Shown here in pieces: positions 44,468 to 55,617 of a stretch of DNA of 64,000 nucleotides. How positions within the stretch are numbered: the first letter of the stretch is position 1; the number at the start of each line of letters is the position of its first letter. Where the stretch lies: positions 271,075,560-271,139,559 of the forward strand of contig JAYESD010000001.1 in assembly GCA_036927565.1 (NCBI GenBank). The letters are read 5' to 3'. Position numbers and translations under genes: made by a program. The stretch is from Tuctoria greenei. Lineage: Eukaryota > Streptophyta > Magnoliopsida > Poales > Poaceae. The notes beneath the pieces are model-generated. The model ran no database searches. It saw only the letters and a list, made by a program, of their open reading frames with translations, and had not been told where the DNA came from.

Positions 44468-47342
44468 TGTGACGCCCGGTTCCGAAAATGAACCAAGCTA
44501 ACGCATATGTGTGCCCAGGATGTTCATCACACATACACGAGTGCAATCACAAAAGGATATACAGAAAATTACCACAGAACAAGTTACTAAATAAGTACTC
44601 TTATTACATAATTCATTAAATCCTCGAATACAAGCTCTAATGAATATTAATGATAAGTTCAATTAATGCAGCGGAAATAAACTGACTAAGCAAACTAAGC
44701 AAAAGGGATAGCGCAGCTCCATGCAACACCACAAGCAAAGCTGACGGTAGACACGGCCTAGAACTCCGCATTATCGCTATTAAACTCCCAATCCTGACCT
44801 GCAACTGTTGGGGGGGGGGGGGATCGCAAGAGTGAGTACATGTCGTACTCAGCAAGTGTGGAAGGTATGACATGTGGCTTATTCAAATGTCGACAATAAT
44901 AATGGTAAAGTGCTGAAAAGTACGTTAAAACATTTGAAAAGCAATATAGTATAAGTATGTGAAATAAACCAATCATAATCATGAGTAATACCATAATACC
45001 AAACTGAATTCATTACCATCATCAATAAGTCCAGATTTCACCATTGCCAATAACCATATTCATTACCAGAGATTAATCCATAATCATCCATAACCATTAC
45101 CAAACCATAACCATCACCAAACCATAACCATAATATCAACCTTAACCATTACCCAAACATGACCATCCCAAATTCCAATTTGCCTCTAATCATGGAAGTT
45201 GTCCAGGTGCTCATAACCGGGAGCACGGCTATCATGATAGTTTTAGTTAACTCTGCAGAGTTTGTACCTCTTTACCCACGTGTTCGTGATTTCATCACCC
45301 TTCGGCGACTAAGAACCTCCCTTATGCCCATGACCTGTCGGTCACATTACACACTTCCGTTGGTGTGTGGCCAAGAGATCACAAAATAGCCTTTACAAAG
45401 GGATTACTAGCCTATTTAGACCCCACTGAGGTTTCACCGGTGGCGATGTCTCCCGCAGAGCACATCTTCAACCAAGGGCCCCCTCTTGAGCCATTCGGAT
45501 CCCAGGGTAGTCCCACCAATCATCAACAATCCCAATCCGACTACCCCTTCCCCGAGCATCCACAATGGTCCAAACAGCACTAGCAAAGCCCTAATTAATC
45601 AGCTACGCCGCACCCATAACTTGGCCTCGTGGTGGCACTGTAGTCCTGGCTTATTCTCGCATGAACCAGTCCTTAGATCTAAAGCAAGCAAACCACCATA
45701 ACATCCAACCCATCCACACACCAGGCTTGCTTAGATCATCCATTACCATACCATGTTTAACCAGTTCATGTTAACCATAATCTCATCCATGCATAATTAA
45801 ATTGAGTGATATAGTTGTTTCCCATCCCAGTTGATTAAGCAAAGCAAAAAGGTAAAAAGCCCTTCCCGACTCTACCATAAATTCCAGGTGACAAGGGTGG
45901 TTTAACAACTCTAGTAAACTTCCTATCATAGGGTTCCCATCAAATTGACACAGCATGCAGTTTTGTAAACAAAACATTTATTTTAAAACAGGATCAATAT
46001 GCTTCAAGGACACTTGCCTTGCTCTTGCTGTTGATTAGGGTCAAAGCCTTCAAACTCTTGATGTTGTAGATCCTCCGTGGCACTCTCTAGCGCAAATCCG
46101 TCTAATCCACACAATAAACATACAAGACAAGAAACACAATCAAAGAGTGCACAAATATTACTCAACATGACATGACATGCATGATTGATGCAATGCAAGG
46201 TAGAACTTGTTACTAGATTGCTTTTAATGATCACTAACTAGTTCTGATAGATTTTAACAAGTTTATACAGGTTTGGATTCGATTAGATCAAATTTTAGAA
46301 TTAATTCAACACAATTTAACCAGAAAGATCGGACTAGTCCGCTAGGGACCGGACAAGTCCGCACTTGACGAGATCAGCAGATTAGGGTTTTCTAGATCGA
46401 CGTAAATTTGGAGATTAGGGGTTGAATTCACGTAAGGAAAAGAGAATAGGAGGTATACCAGGTGTTTAGAACTCCAATGAACCAAGAAACTTGGAGGTAA
46501 CACTTGGATCTTGATGATCTAGGGTTGGTGATGAACTTGGAGATGAATTGGTGGTGAAGGACGAAACTTGGTGGAGATCTTGATCCTCCTTCGTTTCCTC
46601 CTCTTCTTCCTCTTGCTTGGGATCTTCTCCTCCCTCCTTGATGGTGGCTCCCCACGAACTAGGGTTTGGGTGGGTGGAAAAGTGGCAAATAGATGTCAAA
46701 CCAAGGGGTGGGGTCGTTTATATAGACGTGGAGGCTAGGGTTAGATGGATTTCGAGTTTGGGATGAGTAGAGGCTGGTTTAGAGTCCCACATGGGCTCTA
46801 AAAGAGTTAGGCACGACGTCCCTAGGCCCACTTGACGTGAAACCCAAGAAACAAGTCGTAAAACAAAAGGTCAATCTCGGAGTCACGAAATATCGGACAA
46901 GTCCGGACAGGACCGGACTAGTCCGAAGTCGTCCAGAGAGAAAATCGGACAAGTCTGGCCAAAAATCGGACAAGTCCGATCTTAGTCAGAAAGGAAAACG
47001 GACAAGTCCGCTGGAACATCGGACTAGTCCGTAAAAGTCCAGGGACTTAGCAAATTTTCAAGGATTCATGGAATACCGGACTAGTCCGCACAAAATCGGA
47101 CAAGTCCGAAGTTGTCCAAAGGCAAATATCGGACTAATCCGCAGCAAAAACGGACAAGTCGTTTTTAGACAGAGAGAAATCGGACTAGTCCTCAGCAAAC
47201 CGGACTAGTCCGCACTTTCCTACATTTTTAAGTGCGGTTTTGCTCCAAATCAATTTTAAACTTGTTCCTCTTGTTATGGGTTAATGTTAAACATGTATAT
47301 GAGTGCATGTAGGGCATGATGCATGAAAATGAGGGTGTTACA
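44468..47342 (-). repeat. 5' LTR of G (2,875 bp)
   Basis: Nearly identical partner of 36769-39640. TATA at 46716-46725 (minus). Palindrome array at about 46890-47210. Poly-G run of 13 at 44810-44822, against 8 in the partner. Confidence 0.93.
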
Positions 47343-49794
47343 GCAACTAAGCAGCATAAGCGATAGAGTATGTATGCGCAGCTCCAATCAACACCACAGG
47401 CAAAGTTGACGGTAGACACGGCCTAGAACTCCGCATTATCGCCATTAAACTCACAATCCAGACCTGCAACTGTTTGGGGGGGGGGGGTTGCAAGAGTGAG
47501 TACATGTCGTACTCATCAAGTGTGGAAAGTATGACATGTGGCTGATTCAAATGACGACAATAATAATGGCTAAGTGCTGAAAAGTACATTAAAACATTTG
47601 AAAAGTAATGTATCATATTTATGTGAAGTAAACCCATCATAAACCATGTAACCATCATAATACCAGTCCATAGTTTACCATTGCCAATAACCATAATCAA
47701 TGTCATAAACCATGATTCCATCCCATAACCATAACCGTAACCATAATATCAACCATAACCATTACCAAACCATAACCATCCCAAATCCCAAATTTCCCTC
47801 TAATCATGTAGGTCATCCAGGCGCTCATAACCGGGAGCACGGCTATCATGATAGTTTTAATACTCTGCAGAGTTTGTACCACTTTACCCACGTGTTTGTG
47901 ATTTCATCACCTGTCGGCGACTAAAGAACCTCCCTTATGCCAATTACACTTCCTTTGGTGTATGGCCAAGAGATCACAAAATAGCCTTTACAAAGGGATT
48001 ACTAGCCTATTTAGACCCCACTGAGGTTTTATCGGTGGCGATGTCTCCAACTGAGCACATCTTCAACCAAGGGCCCCCTCTTGAGCCATTCGGATCCTAG
48101 GGTTGTCCCACCAATCATCAACAAACCCAATCCTACTACCCCTTCCCCGAGCATCCTTAATGGTCTAAATAGCACTGGCAAAGCCCTAATTAATCAGCTA
48201 CGCCGCACCCATACTTGGCCTCGTGGTAGCACTGTAGTCCTGGCCTATTCTCGCATGAACCGGTCCTTAGATCTAAAGCAAGCAAACCACCATAACATCC
48301 AACCCATCCACATACCAGGCTTGCTTAGATCACCCATTACCATATCGTATTGACCAGTTCACATTAACCAGAATATCATTGATGCATAATTAAATGTGTA
48401 GTGTTGTTTGCCATCCCAATTAATTAAGCGAAGCAAAAAGACAAAAAGCCCTTCCCGACTCTCTATCATATATTCCAGGTGACAAGGGTGGTTAAAAAAA
48501 TCTAGTAAACTTCCTACCATAGGATTCCCATCAAATTGACACAAGCATGCAATTTGCAAACAAAACATTTATTTTAAAAACAGGATCAATATGCTTCAAG
48601 GATACTTGCCTTGCTCCGGCAGATAGGGTTGCTCAAGTGATTCGAAGTCTTGGTTCTCGAAATCCTCGTACACGACTTCTTGAGCACTTCCCTCTACTCG
48701 CGATCACACATACAAGAATATACATACAAATCAATATGATGCACATGTATTAATCAACATACGATGACATGCAGGCATGCAAAGTTTAATAATTAATTAA
48801 CTACGGTTGTTTATTAATTCGATGCAACTAGTTCGTACGTCTTCATATAAGTTTACGGTGGTTTTAGCGGGGATTAATACTGCTGAAAATAAATTCATGG
48901 TGCAACTACGGTTAAATTACATCTATTAGATCTAATACGTCGCTAAAATTCGCATCGAAAAAACGAATCCTACCGTAGATGTGATGGCTTCGAAGATCGA
49001 GGGACGATGATGACGCAAAGACGAAGTAGATGGCGCAATGGTCCTTCGGCGGCGCGACGACGACGACGACGATCTCCGGCGGACGACGGCACCCTCCTCT
49101 TTTTCTTCCCTGGCGGCACCTCTGATCTCCTCTGTTCTTTTTCTTAGGGCGGCTAGGGCTTCCGGCGCGGCTGCTGGCGATAAAACACGAGTTCCCCCGG
49201 TCCCTTTTTATAGCCGGCTGGGCACGGGACGCGCGAGGCAGGCGCTAGGGCCGGCGCTGGGAACGCGCGACGCGCTAGGGCGTCGGTGCAGGGTGGGGCC
49301 ATGCGGGGCCCGGGCGTGCGGCGGTCGCGTGGGTGGGCGGCTCGCGCCAGGGCGCGGGGGCGCGGGGCCAGGAGCGGTGCGGGGTAGGCGCGGGGCCGCG
49401 CTGCGGGGCCCAGGCGGCCAGTGCGCAGGGGCGCGCGCGGGAGGCGCTCGCTGGCTGGGCCGTTTGGCCTGGCCGGCGGTTGTTTTTCTTTTTTTCTTTT
49501 TTTTTTCTTTTTCTCTTTTTTTTATAAACATATTATTATTTATTTATTCTTTATATTATTTATATATATATAAGATTATTATATATATTATTTATTTATA
49601 TTATATATATTATTACTATTATTTTTTTATACTTATTCCCTAATACAAGTTTTACGCTATTATTTTCCTTTTCTTCTTTTGCTACTCATATTTGTATATG
49701 TATATTTTATGCTTTATTATTTTTCTTTTATTCTATTAATATTTAATGCATGAACTTGTATGCAATGCATGATGCGAAAATTGAGGGTGTTACA
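47343..49794 (-). repeat. 3' LTR of F, main part with its own U3
   Basis: Up to about 48600 it matches the X, C and G LTRs, including a poly-G run of 12 at 47476-47487. From there to 49794 the sequence is unrelated to theirs. It holds a transcribed-side GC-rich block with a GAC/GTC trinucleotide run near 49057-49073, a TATA box CTATAAAAAG on the minus strand (49202-49213), a very GC-rich block (49215-49480) and an AT-rich block (49480-49780). It still ends GAGGGTGTTACA. Confidence 0.85.
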
Positions 49795-51153
49795 AACCTA
49801 CCCCCTTAAAGTGAATCTCGCCCTCGAGATTCGACAGCGTGGAGAAAAGATGCGGGAATTCTGCCTTCAGGTCTTCTTCACGTTCCCACGTAGCTTCGGC
49901 TTCTGTATGGTGTTTCCATTGCACTTTGCACCAACGGATCCTCTTATTTCTCGTGACCCTTTCCTTCACGTCCAGGATCTTGATAGGTTGCTCGACATAA
50001 GACAAATCCTCCTGAAGTTCTAACTCGTCCATCGACACTTGTTCTTCCGGCACCCTGAGACACTTCTTGAGTTGAGACATGTGAAACACGTCGTGTACAT
50101 CGGAGAGATACGCCGATAGCTCAAGTTGATAAGCTACCACTCCTCGCTTGTCCAGAATCTTAAATGGCCCGATATAGCGAGGTGCCAATTTTCCTTTGAC
50201 GTTAAATCGTCGCTGACCTCGGATAGGTGACACTTTGAGGTATACAAAATCTCCAACTTCGAAAGTCAGACTCCTTCGCCTATTATCCGCATAACCCTTC
50301 TGTCGAGACTGGGCAGCCCTTAGGTTTTCCCGTATTATTTGAACTTGTCTTTCAGCGTCTTGTAACACATCTGGACCAAATACTGATTCTCTCCTGTCTC
50401 ATTCCAGAACAAAGGTATCCTACACTTCCTTCCGTATAGTGCTTCATAGGGTGACATTTTCAAGCTGGCTTGGTAACTATTGCTGTATGAAAATTCTGCA
50501 TATGGCAAGCTCTTATCCCAACTTTTCCCATGCTTTAAAGCACAAGCTCTTAACATGTCTTCCAAAATTTGATTGGTCCTCTCGGTTTGTCCATCCGTTT
50601 GAGGGTGATATGCTGAGCTGAAATTTAACCTTGTACCCATAGCTTCATGCAGTTTCTGCCAAAACCTAGAGGTGAACTGACAACCTCGGTCCGAGACTAT
50701 TTTCTTTGGAACTCCATGTCGGCACACAATATGCTCCATATACAATTATGCTAGCTTCGCGGTGGTATATGTGGTCTTGACAAGAATGAAGTGAGCTGAT
50801 TTTGTCAATCGATCCACGATTACCCAAATCGAGTCATATCCGGACTGTGTACGTGGTAATCTAACTATAAAGTCCATACCAATCTCTTCCCACTTCCACT
50901 CCGGAATCTTTAATGGCTGCAATAATCCCGCTGGCCTTTGATGTTCAGCTTTAACTCGTTGGCACACATCACATAACGCAACATATTCGGCTATGTCCTT
51001 TTTCATGCTGGCCCACCAATAGCATGTCTTCAAGTCTTTGTACATCTTGGTACACCCGGGATGAATTGAGTACGATGAGTCATGTGCCTCCTTTAATATT
51101 GTCTCCCGAATATGCTTTACATTAGGCACAACGATCCTCTTTCCAAGCCATAA
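49790..51153 (-). pseudogene. F pol: integrase and chromodomain
   Basis: Three stretches: HHCC region and GMDFIVRLP (51153-50746), then HGVPKKIVSDRGCQFTS and HPQTDGQTER (50745-50335), then the C-terminal region RGKLAPRYIGPFKI and chromodomain IRWCKVQWKHHTEAEATWE (50368-49790). A stop near 50746 and a frameshift around 50360 break the frame. The protein is clearly diverged from C and G, consistent with a separate subfamily. The solo LTR interrupts pol at 51154. Confidence 0.9.
49795..49811 (-). promoter_or_regulatory. Polypurine tract of F
   Basis: The minus strand reads CTTTAAGGGGGTAGGTT, five G against six in C and G. Pol ends here, with its TAA made by LTR bases 3-5. Confidence 0.8.
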
Positions 51154-51158
51154 GGTAC

Positions 51159-52194
51159 TGTCGAAGGTCGTAAACGACACTTCCCCTGGACCTGCTTAGA
51201 GAGCAGCCCGCAGAGGTTCTTTGGATTCATGAGGGCTAGTCCCAGGAGATCGAACACAGCAGGATGATGAACACAGGAGATTTACGTGGTTCGGGCCGCC
51301 GGAGCGTAATACCCTACGTCCACGGGAGTGTTTGTGTATTGCCTTGCTTGAGCGTGTATGAGCCTTGGTCTAATTTTCTGTCCCTTGCGATGGTCGTCTA
51401 CCGAGTCCTTTTATAGTTCAAGGACTCTGTAGTTACAAGGTGAGACCCAGGACCCGATAGGTGGTCCCGGGGAGAGCCAAATCCTATACAAGATCTAGGA
51501 TTAATTGTTATCTACTTCCCTCTGTCAGGGGCTTCAATGTGCCTTCCCGCCGCGTCGTGCGCCAAGGCTACACATAGTTGGTGATGATGGCGGTGCACGT
51601 CTCGTCCGTCTTGTCCTTGCAGCCCATTTGTCCGTCTTGCGGCGTGGGTCTGTACCGGCTACTTGGACAAGACAGGACACTGGAGCCTTGACTTTCGCAA
51701 GCGCGACTCAGCCTGCTTGGGGAAGGCGCGCGCACTTAATGCCTGTCTAAGCAGCACATGCATTCCTTTACTGCAGCTTCCTACCGCACTGAGTAGGCCG
51801 TCCGCCACGTGGTTGCGCTGGAGCCTGCCTCTGCGTGAAGTAAAGCACTTGATGGATCAGGCCACGTGGCGCATTCGGAGCCCACCCCTATGGGGGGTGG
51901 GGGCTCAGCTCTGCAGGCCACGTGGTATCTCCGGTGCCTTCCCCTGCGAGGACGCGGGCTTGGCCCTGAGGCCCCGATCGGCCACGTGGCGGCTCCGGAG
52001 CCCGCCTCAGCGGGAAGGCGTGGGTCCGGTTTTGCCAGCCACGTGGCAGCTTGGGAGCCCCCTCTGACGGGGAGGTAGGATCTGGTCCTTCCCTCCTCGA
52101 TGTGGCAGCCTTGGATTCGACCCCTTAGGCAGGGGCAGAGTCCTTAGCGGTTTTCTCCTGTGCGCGGGGGTAACCGGTCTGCAGGGTACCGACA
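51159..52194 (-). repeat. Solo LTR of the B family (1,036 bp)
   Basis: Complete LTR TGTCGAAGG...ACCGACA with no internal region. It is flanked by an exact 5-bp duplication GGTAC (51154-51158 and 52195-52199), inside the F pol frame between RNase H and integrase. TATA CTATAAAAGG is at 51407-51416 on the minus strand. CACGTG cores at 51806, 51863, 51919, 51983 and 52040 match the B LTR. Origin by recombination between two LTRs of one inserted copy is the usual explanation. Confidence 0.95.
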
Positions 52195-52199
52195 GGTAC

Positions 52200-53935
52200 C
52201 ATGTTCGTCCTCATCAAATCTGAATTCTCTCCCTTCTTCGGTCCTTTCCTTGATTCCCTTGATCTCCTCATCTGTGGTTTGTGCCTCTCGAATTTCTTGT
52301 TCCAAGGTTGGGTTTAACTCCATCATCTCCGTCTCATTTACAAATCCGAGGTTCAACCTTTCAAACTCCTTACATAACTCGAATGGTAACTCTCGAACTG
52401 TGAGTTGATGACTTACTCCCTTTCTACTCAAAGCATCAGCCACTACATTGGCCTTTCCCGGATGATAGTTGATCCCCAATTCATAATCTTTGATGAGCTC
52501 CAACCATCTACGTTGCCTCAAGTTCAGATCCGTTTGTGTGAAAATATACTTCAAACTCTTATGATCCGTATAAATTTCACACCTATGTCCAAGGATATAG
52601 TGTCTCCAAATCTTCAATGCGTGTACCACGGTTGCAAGTTCCAAATTGTGCGTGGGGTAATTCTGCTCATGTTTCTTCAATTGTCTTGATGCATAGGCGA
52701 CCACTTGACCCTCTTGCATCAATACACATCCAAGTCCTTGTGTCGATAGATCACAACAAATATCAAAACTCTTGCTCACATCCGGAAGTACCAAACTGGG
52801 GCTGTTGTCAACCTCTTCTTCAACTCCTCAAAACTATTTTGACAAGCTTCAGTCCATTGGAACGCCTTTCCCTTCATTAGCAACTCCGTCATAGGTTTGG
52901 CTATCTTGGAGAAGTCCTTGATGAATCTACGGTAATATCCAGCCATCCCAAGAAAACTTCTTATTTCCTTGACATTTTGCGGCAGTTCCCACTTCAACAC
53001 GTCTGTCACTTTTCCGGGGTCGACCGATACTACTCCTCCTAAGATTATATGACCCAAGAATGGCACCTCTTTCAACCAAAACTGACACTTGTTGAACTTG
53101 GCATACAATCGATGCTCCCTCAATTCCTGCAACGTAAGCCTCAAGTGTTCCTCATGCTCTTTCTCATCCTTCGAGTAGATCATAATATCGTCAATAAACA
53201 CCACAACGAACTTATCCAAGTACTCCATGAAGATCTTATTCATGAGGTACATAAAGTAGGCAGGCGCATTTGTCAATCCAAAAGTTGTCTTGGGTATGTC
53301 CGATGGTCTAATCTTCATTTGAAAATAACCTGACCTCAAATCAATCTTAGAGAAGACACAAGCACCTTTCATTTGATCAAACAAGTCTTCTATGCGTGGC
53401 AAGGTGTACTTGTTTTTTATTGTTACCTCATTGAGAGCTCGGTAATCTACGCACATCCTTTGGAATCCATCCTTCTTGTCCACGAATAGCACGGGCGCTC
53501 CCCAAGGTGAAGAGCTTGGGCAAATGAAACCCTTCTCTAATTGCTCTTGAATTTGCTGCTTGAGCTCCGCTAATTCCATAGGAGGCATCCTATACAGCCT
53601 CTTAGCTATAGGTGCAGTTCCAGGTATTAAATCAATAACAAACTCAATGTCTCGATCAGGTGGCATACCTGGCAACTCGTCTGGAAAAACATCCAAAAAT
53701 TCACACACCACCGGAATCTCCTCAATTGCGGCACTGTCCATATGATTCAACTCCAATTGCTTTAGTGCGGTTTGAGATGCTTCAAATTCTACGGTGATCC
53801 CTTCTTCGTTGGTCAACTTCACCGTCTTCGTGGCACACTCAATAACTCCATTGTGCTTCCTCAACCAGTCCATACCAAGTATAATGTCCAATCCTTGAGA
53901 ATCCAAAACAATGAGGTTGGCGGAGAAGTCTACCC
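52200..53935 (-). pseudogene. F pol: RT and RNase H
   Basis: The stretch 53906-52776 holds the RT: RMCVDYRALNE, FSKIDLRSGYFQMKI and FVVVFIDDIMIYS. It has an in-frame gap of 14 residues near 53284, where G has the FRTRYGSYEYTVM region. A one-base loss near 52793 shifts to 52794-52200, which holds RNase H text IYTDHKSLKYIF. The first RNase H Asp region reads CCDLSTQGLGCV where G has YCDASRQALGCV. The solo LTR ends it at 52200. Confidence 0.88.
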
Positions 53936-55348
53936 CCTTATTCTAAGGCTTATTTTTGGACATACTATACTTGTCCTCATCTCTCCTCCAGGAGACTTAA
54001 CCAATAGAGTAAACTTCATATGAGAGATAGGCAAACTATACTTGGCAACATACTTCGATGCAATGAATGAATGCGATGCTCCAGAATCAAATAACAGTCG
54101 CGGGGTTGGAGTTGGCGAGAAACATACCAATGACCACGTCATCCGCTTGTTGAGCATCCTCCGTAGAGACATGGTTCACGTTGCCACGAGCAAAATTCTG
54201 CTGTCCACGGTTCCCTTGTGGTTGTCCTCCATTGGGTCTTGGGTTTTGCCTCGGCGCATTGCTTCCTTGACCAAGTCCTGACTTAGGACATTGATGCGCA
54301 AAGTGTCCAGCTTCTCCACAAGTATATCACTTCCTAACTCCACCAGAATTATTGGGACGTGCTTGGTTTTGAATGCTTGCAGCGGGAAAATTAGCACGAG
54401 GCGCATAGGCATTGGAGGCCTAGGTGCTTGCATAATAGGGCGCTGCTGATCAAACTGAGTTGGGCGTGGTGCATAACCAGGGCGCTGAGCAGGAATAGAA
54501 GAGCTGTAATAAGGCGCATTGGGCGGCGCAAAGCGAGGGCGCGCATTACTTCCTTGTTGCTGTCCTTGATATGGCGCCTTCCTCTTGTTGTCTTGCTCCA
54601 TCTCACAGATCTTGTTCTCAACCACAATTGCTTTGTCCACAAGCTTCTGGAAGTTGGCATAGTCACAATTGAGCAATTGCACTTGGATCTCATTGTTCAA
54701 GCCCCTCATGAACAAGTATTGCTTCCGGCTGTCCCGACTCACATCCTCGGGTGCATACCTTGAGAGTTGAGTGAATTTATTGAGATATTCACTCACGCTT
54801 GATTTTCCTTGCCTTAAATTCTCAAATTCCTGCCTCTTCAAGATCATAACACCCTCTGACACATAATGAGAACGAAAATTCTCCTTGAATTCGGCCCAAG
54901 TAATTCTCTCTTGGTTCTCATGAGCATTGCAATAAGAATCCCACCAATCCGCAGCTGCTCTAACTAGTTGATGAGAAGCAAACAAGATCTTCTCCTGGTC
55001 ACTGCATTGGACAATAGCTAGCTTCTTCTCCACGGACTTGAGCCAATCATCCGCATCCATAGGGTCAGCAGCTTGAGCAAAGGTTGGTGGCCTAGTCCTC
55101 ATAAACTCTCCCAATCGGTTATGAGGACGCGGGGGTGGCGGTGGAGGCATGTGGGGCTGATTGTTGTTATTGCCAGCCTGCAGCTGTCCCATAGTTTGTA
55201 TCATGGTCTGCATGAGCTAGTTCTGCATAGCCAGTAGCTGCTCGATATTGATGGCTCCATGAGCAGGTCCTTGTCCGTTGTTGTTCTGAGGTACTCCATG
55301 GTTCTCCTCCTCGTACTTGACATCCCTCTGGTTGCGAGTCCTCACCAT
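53936..55348 (-). pseudogene. F gag and protease
   Basis: ATG at 55348 (MVRTRNQRD). A stop at about 55217 replaces Gln. The main stretch 55213-54176 has MRTRPPTFAQAADPMDADDW and VRAAADWWDSY, then shifts frame near 54405 ahead of the zinc knuckle. The knuckle's first Cys codon reads TGA in the original frame. Near 54095 two bases are missing just before the protease LFDSGASHSF, compared with G. Confidence 0.85.
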
Positions 55349-55598
55349 CTGAAGAGAAGCAATAGGTAAGAATTTAGAAATGTCTCCAACTAATGCATCA
55401 AGGGATATGAAACTAACCAACTAGTTGTACTAGCCTAGGTGGACATGGCAATGCTAAAGAATCCCAAAATCCTCTATTAAGCACACAATCAAACAATATA
55501 TATAGCAAACAGCACACCAACAAAATCACAACGCTTCCTGAGTGCTCCTATGTGCTCTAAAGTGTCCATTCTATCTAGGCTGCGTCCTACGGTCAACC

Positions 55599-55615
55599 TG
55601 TGGCTCTGATACCAA
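55599..55615 (-). other. Primer binding site of F (iMet type)
   Basis: The minus strand reads TTGGTATCAGAGCCACAGG next to the LTR, identical to G. Confidence 0.85.
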
Positions 55616-55617
55616 TC

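Larger units (their letters stand above)
36769..47342 (-). mobile_element. Element G: full-length, young-looking Tekay-like chromovirus (10.6 kb)
   Basis: LTRs 36769-39640 and 44468-47342, with a perfect target duplication GCAAC (36764-36768 and 47343-47347). By eye I count about 14 differences between the LTRs over their first ~1.1 kb, far fewer than in C or K. gag-pol is one frame broken only near its start. It is a third-level insertion: G in F in D. Confidence 0.95.

Noticed and set aside
49038..49643. Arg/Gly/Ala-rich open frames in the F U3 (also 56443-57124)
   Set aside because: GC-rich sequence has few stops by composition. The predicted proteins end in runs of Phe, Leu, Ile and Tyr from the AT-rich block and match nothing I know.
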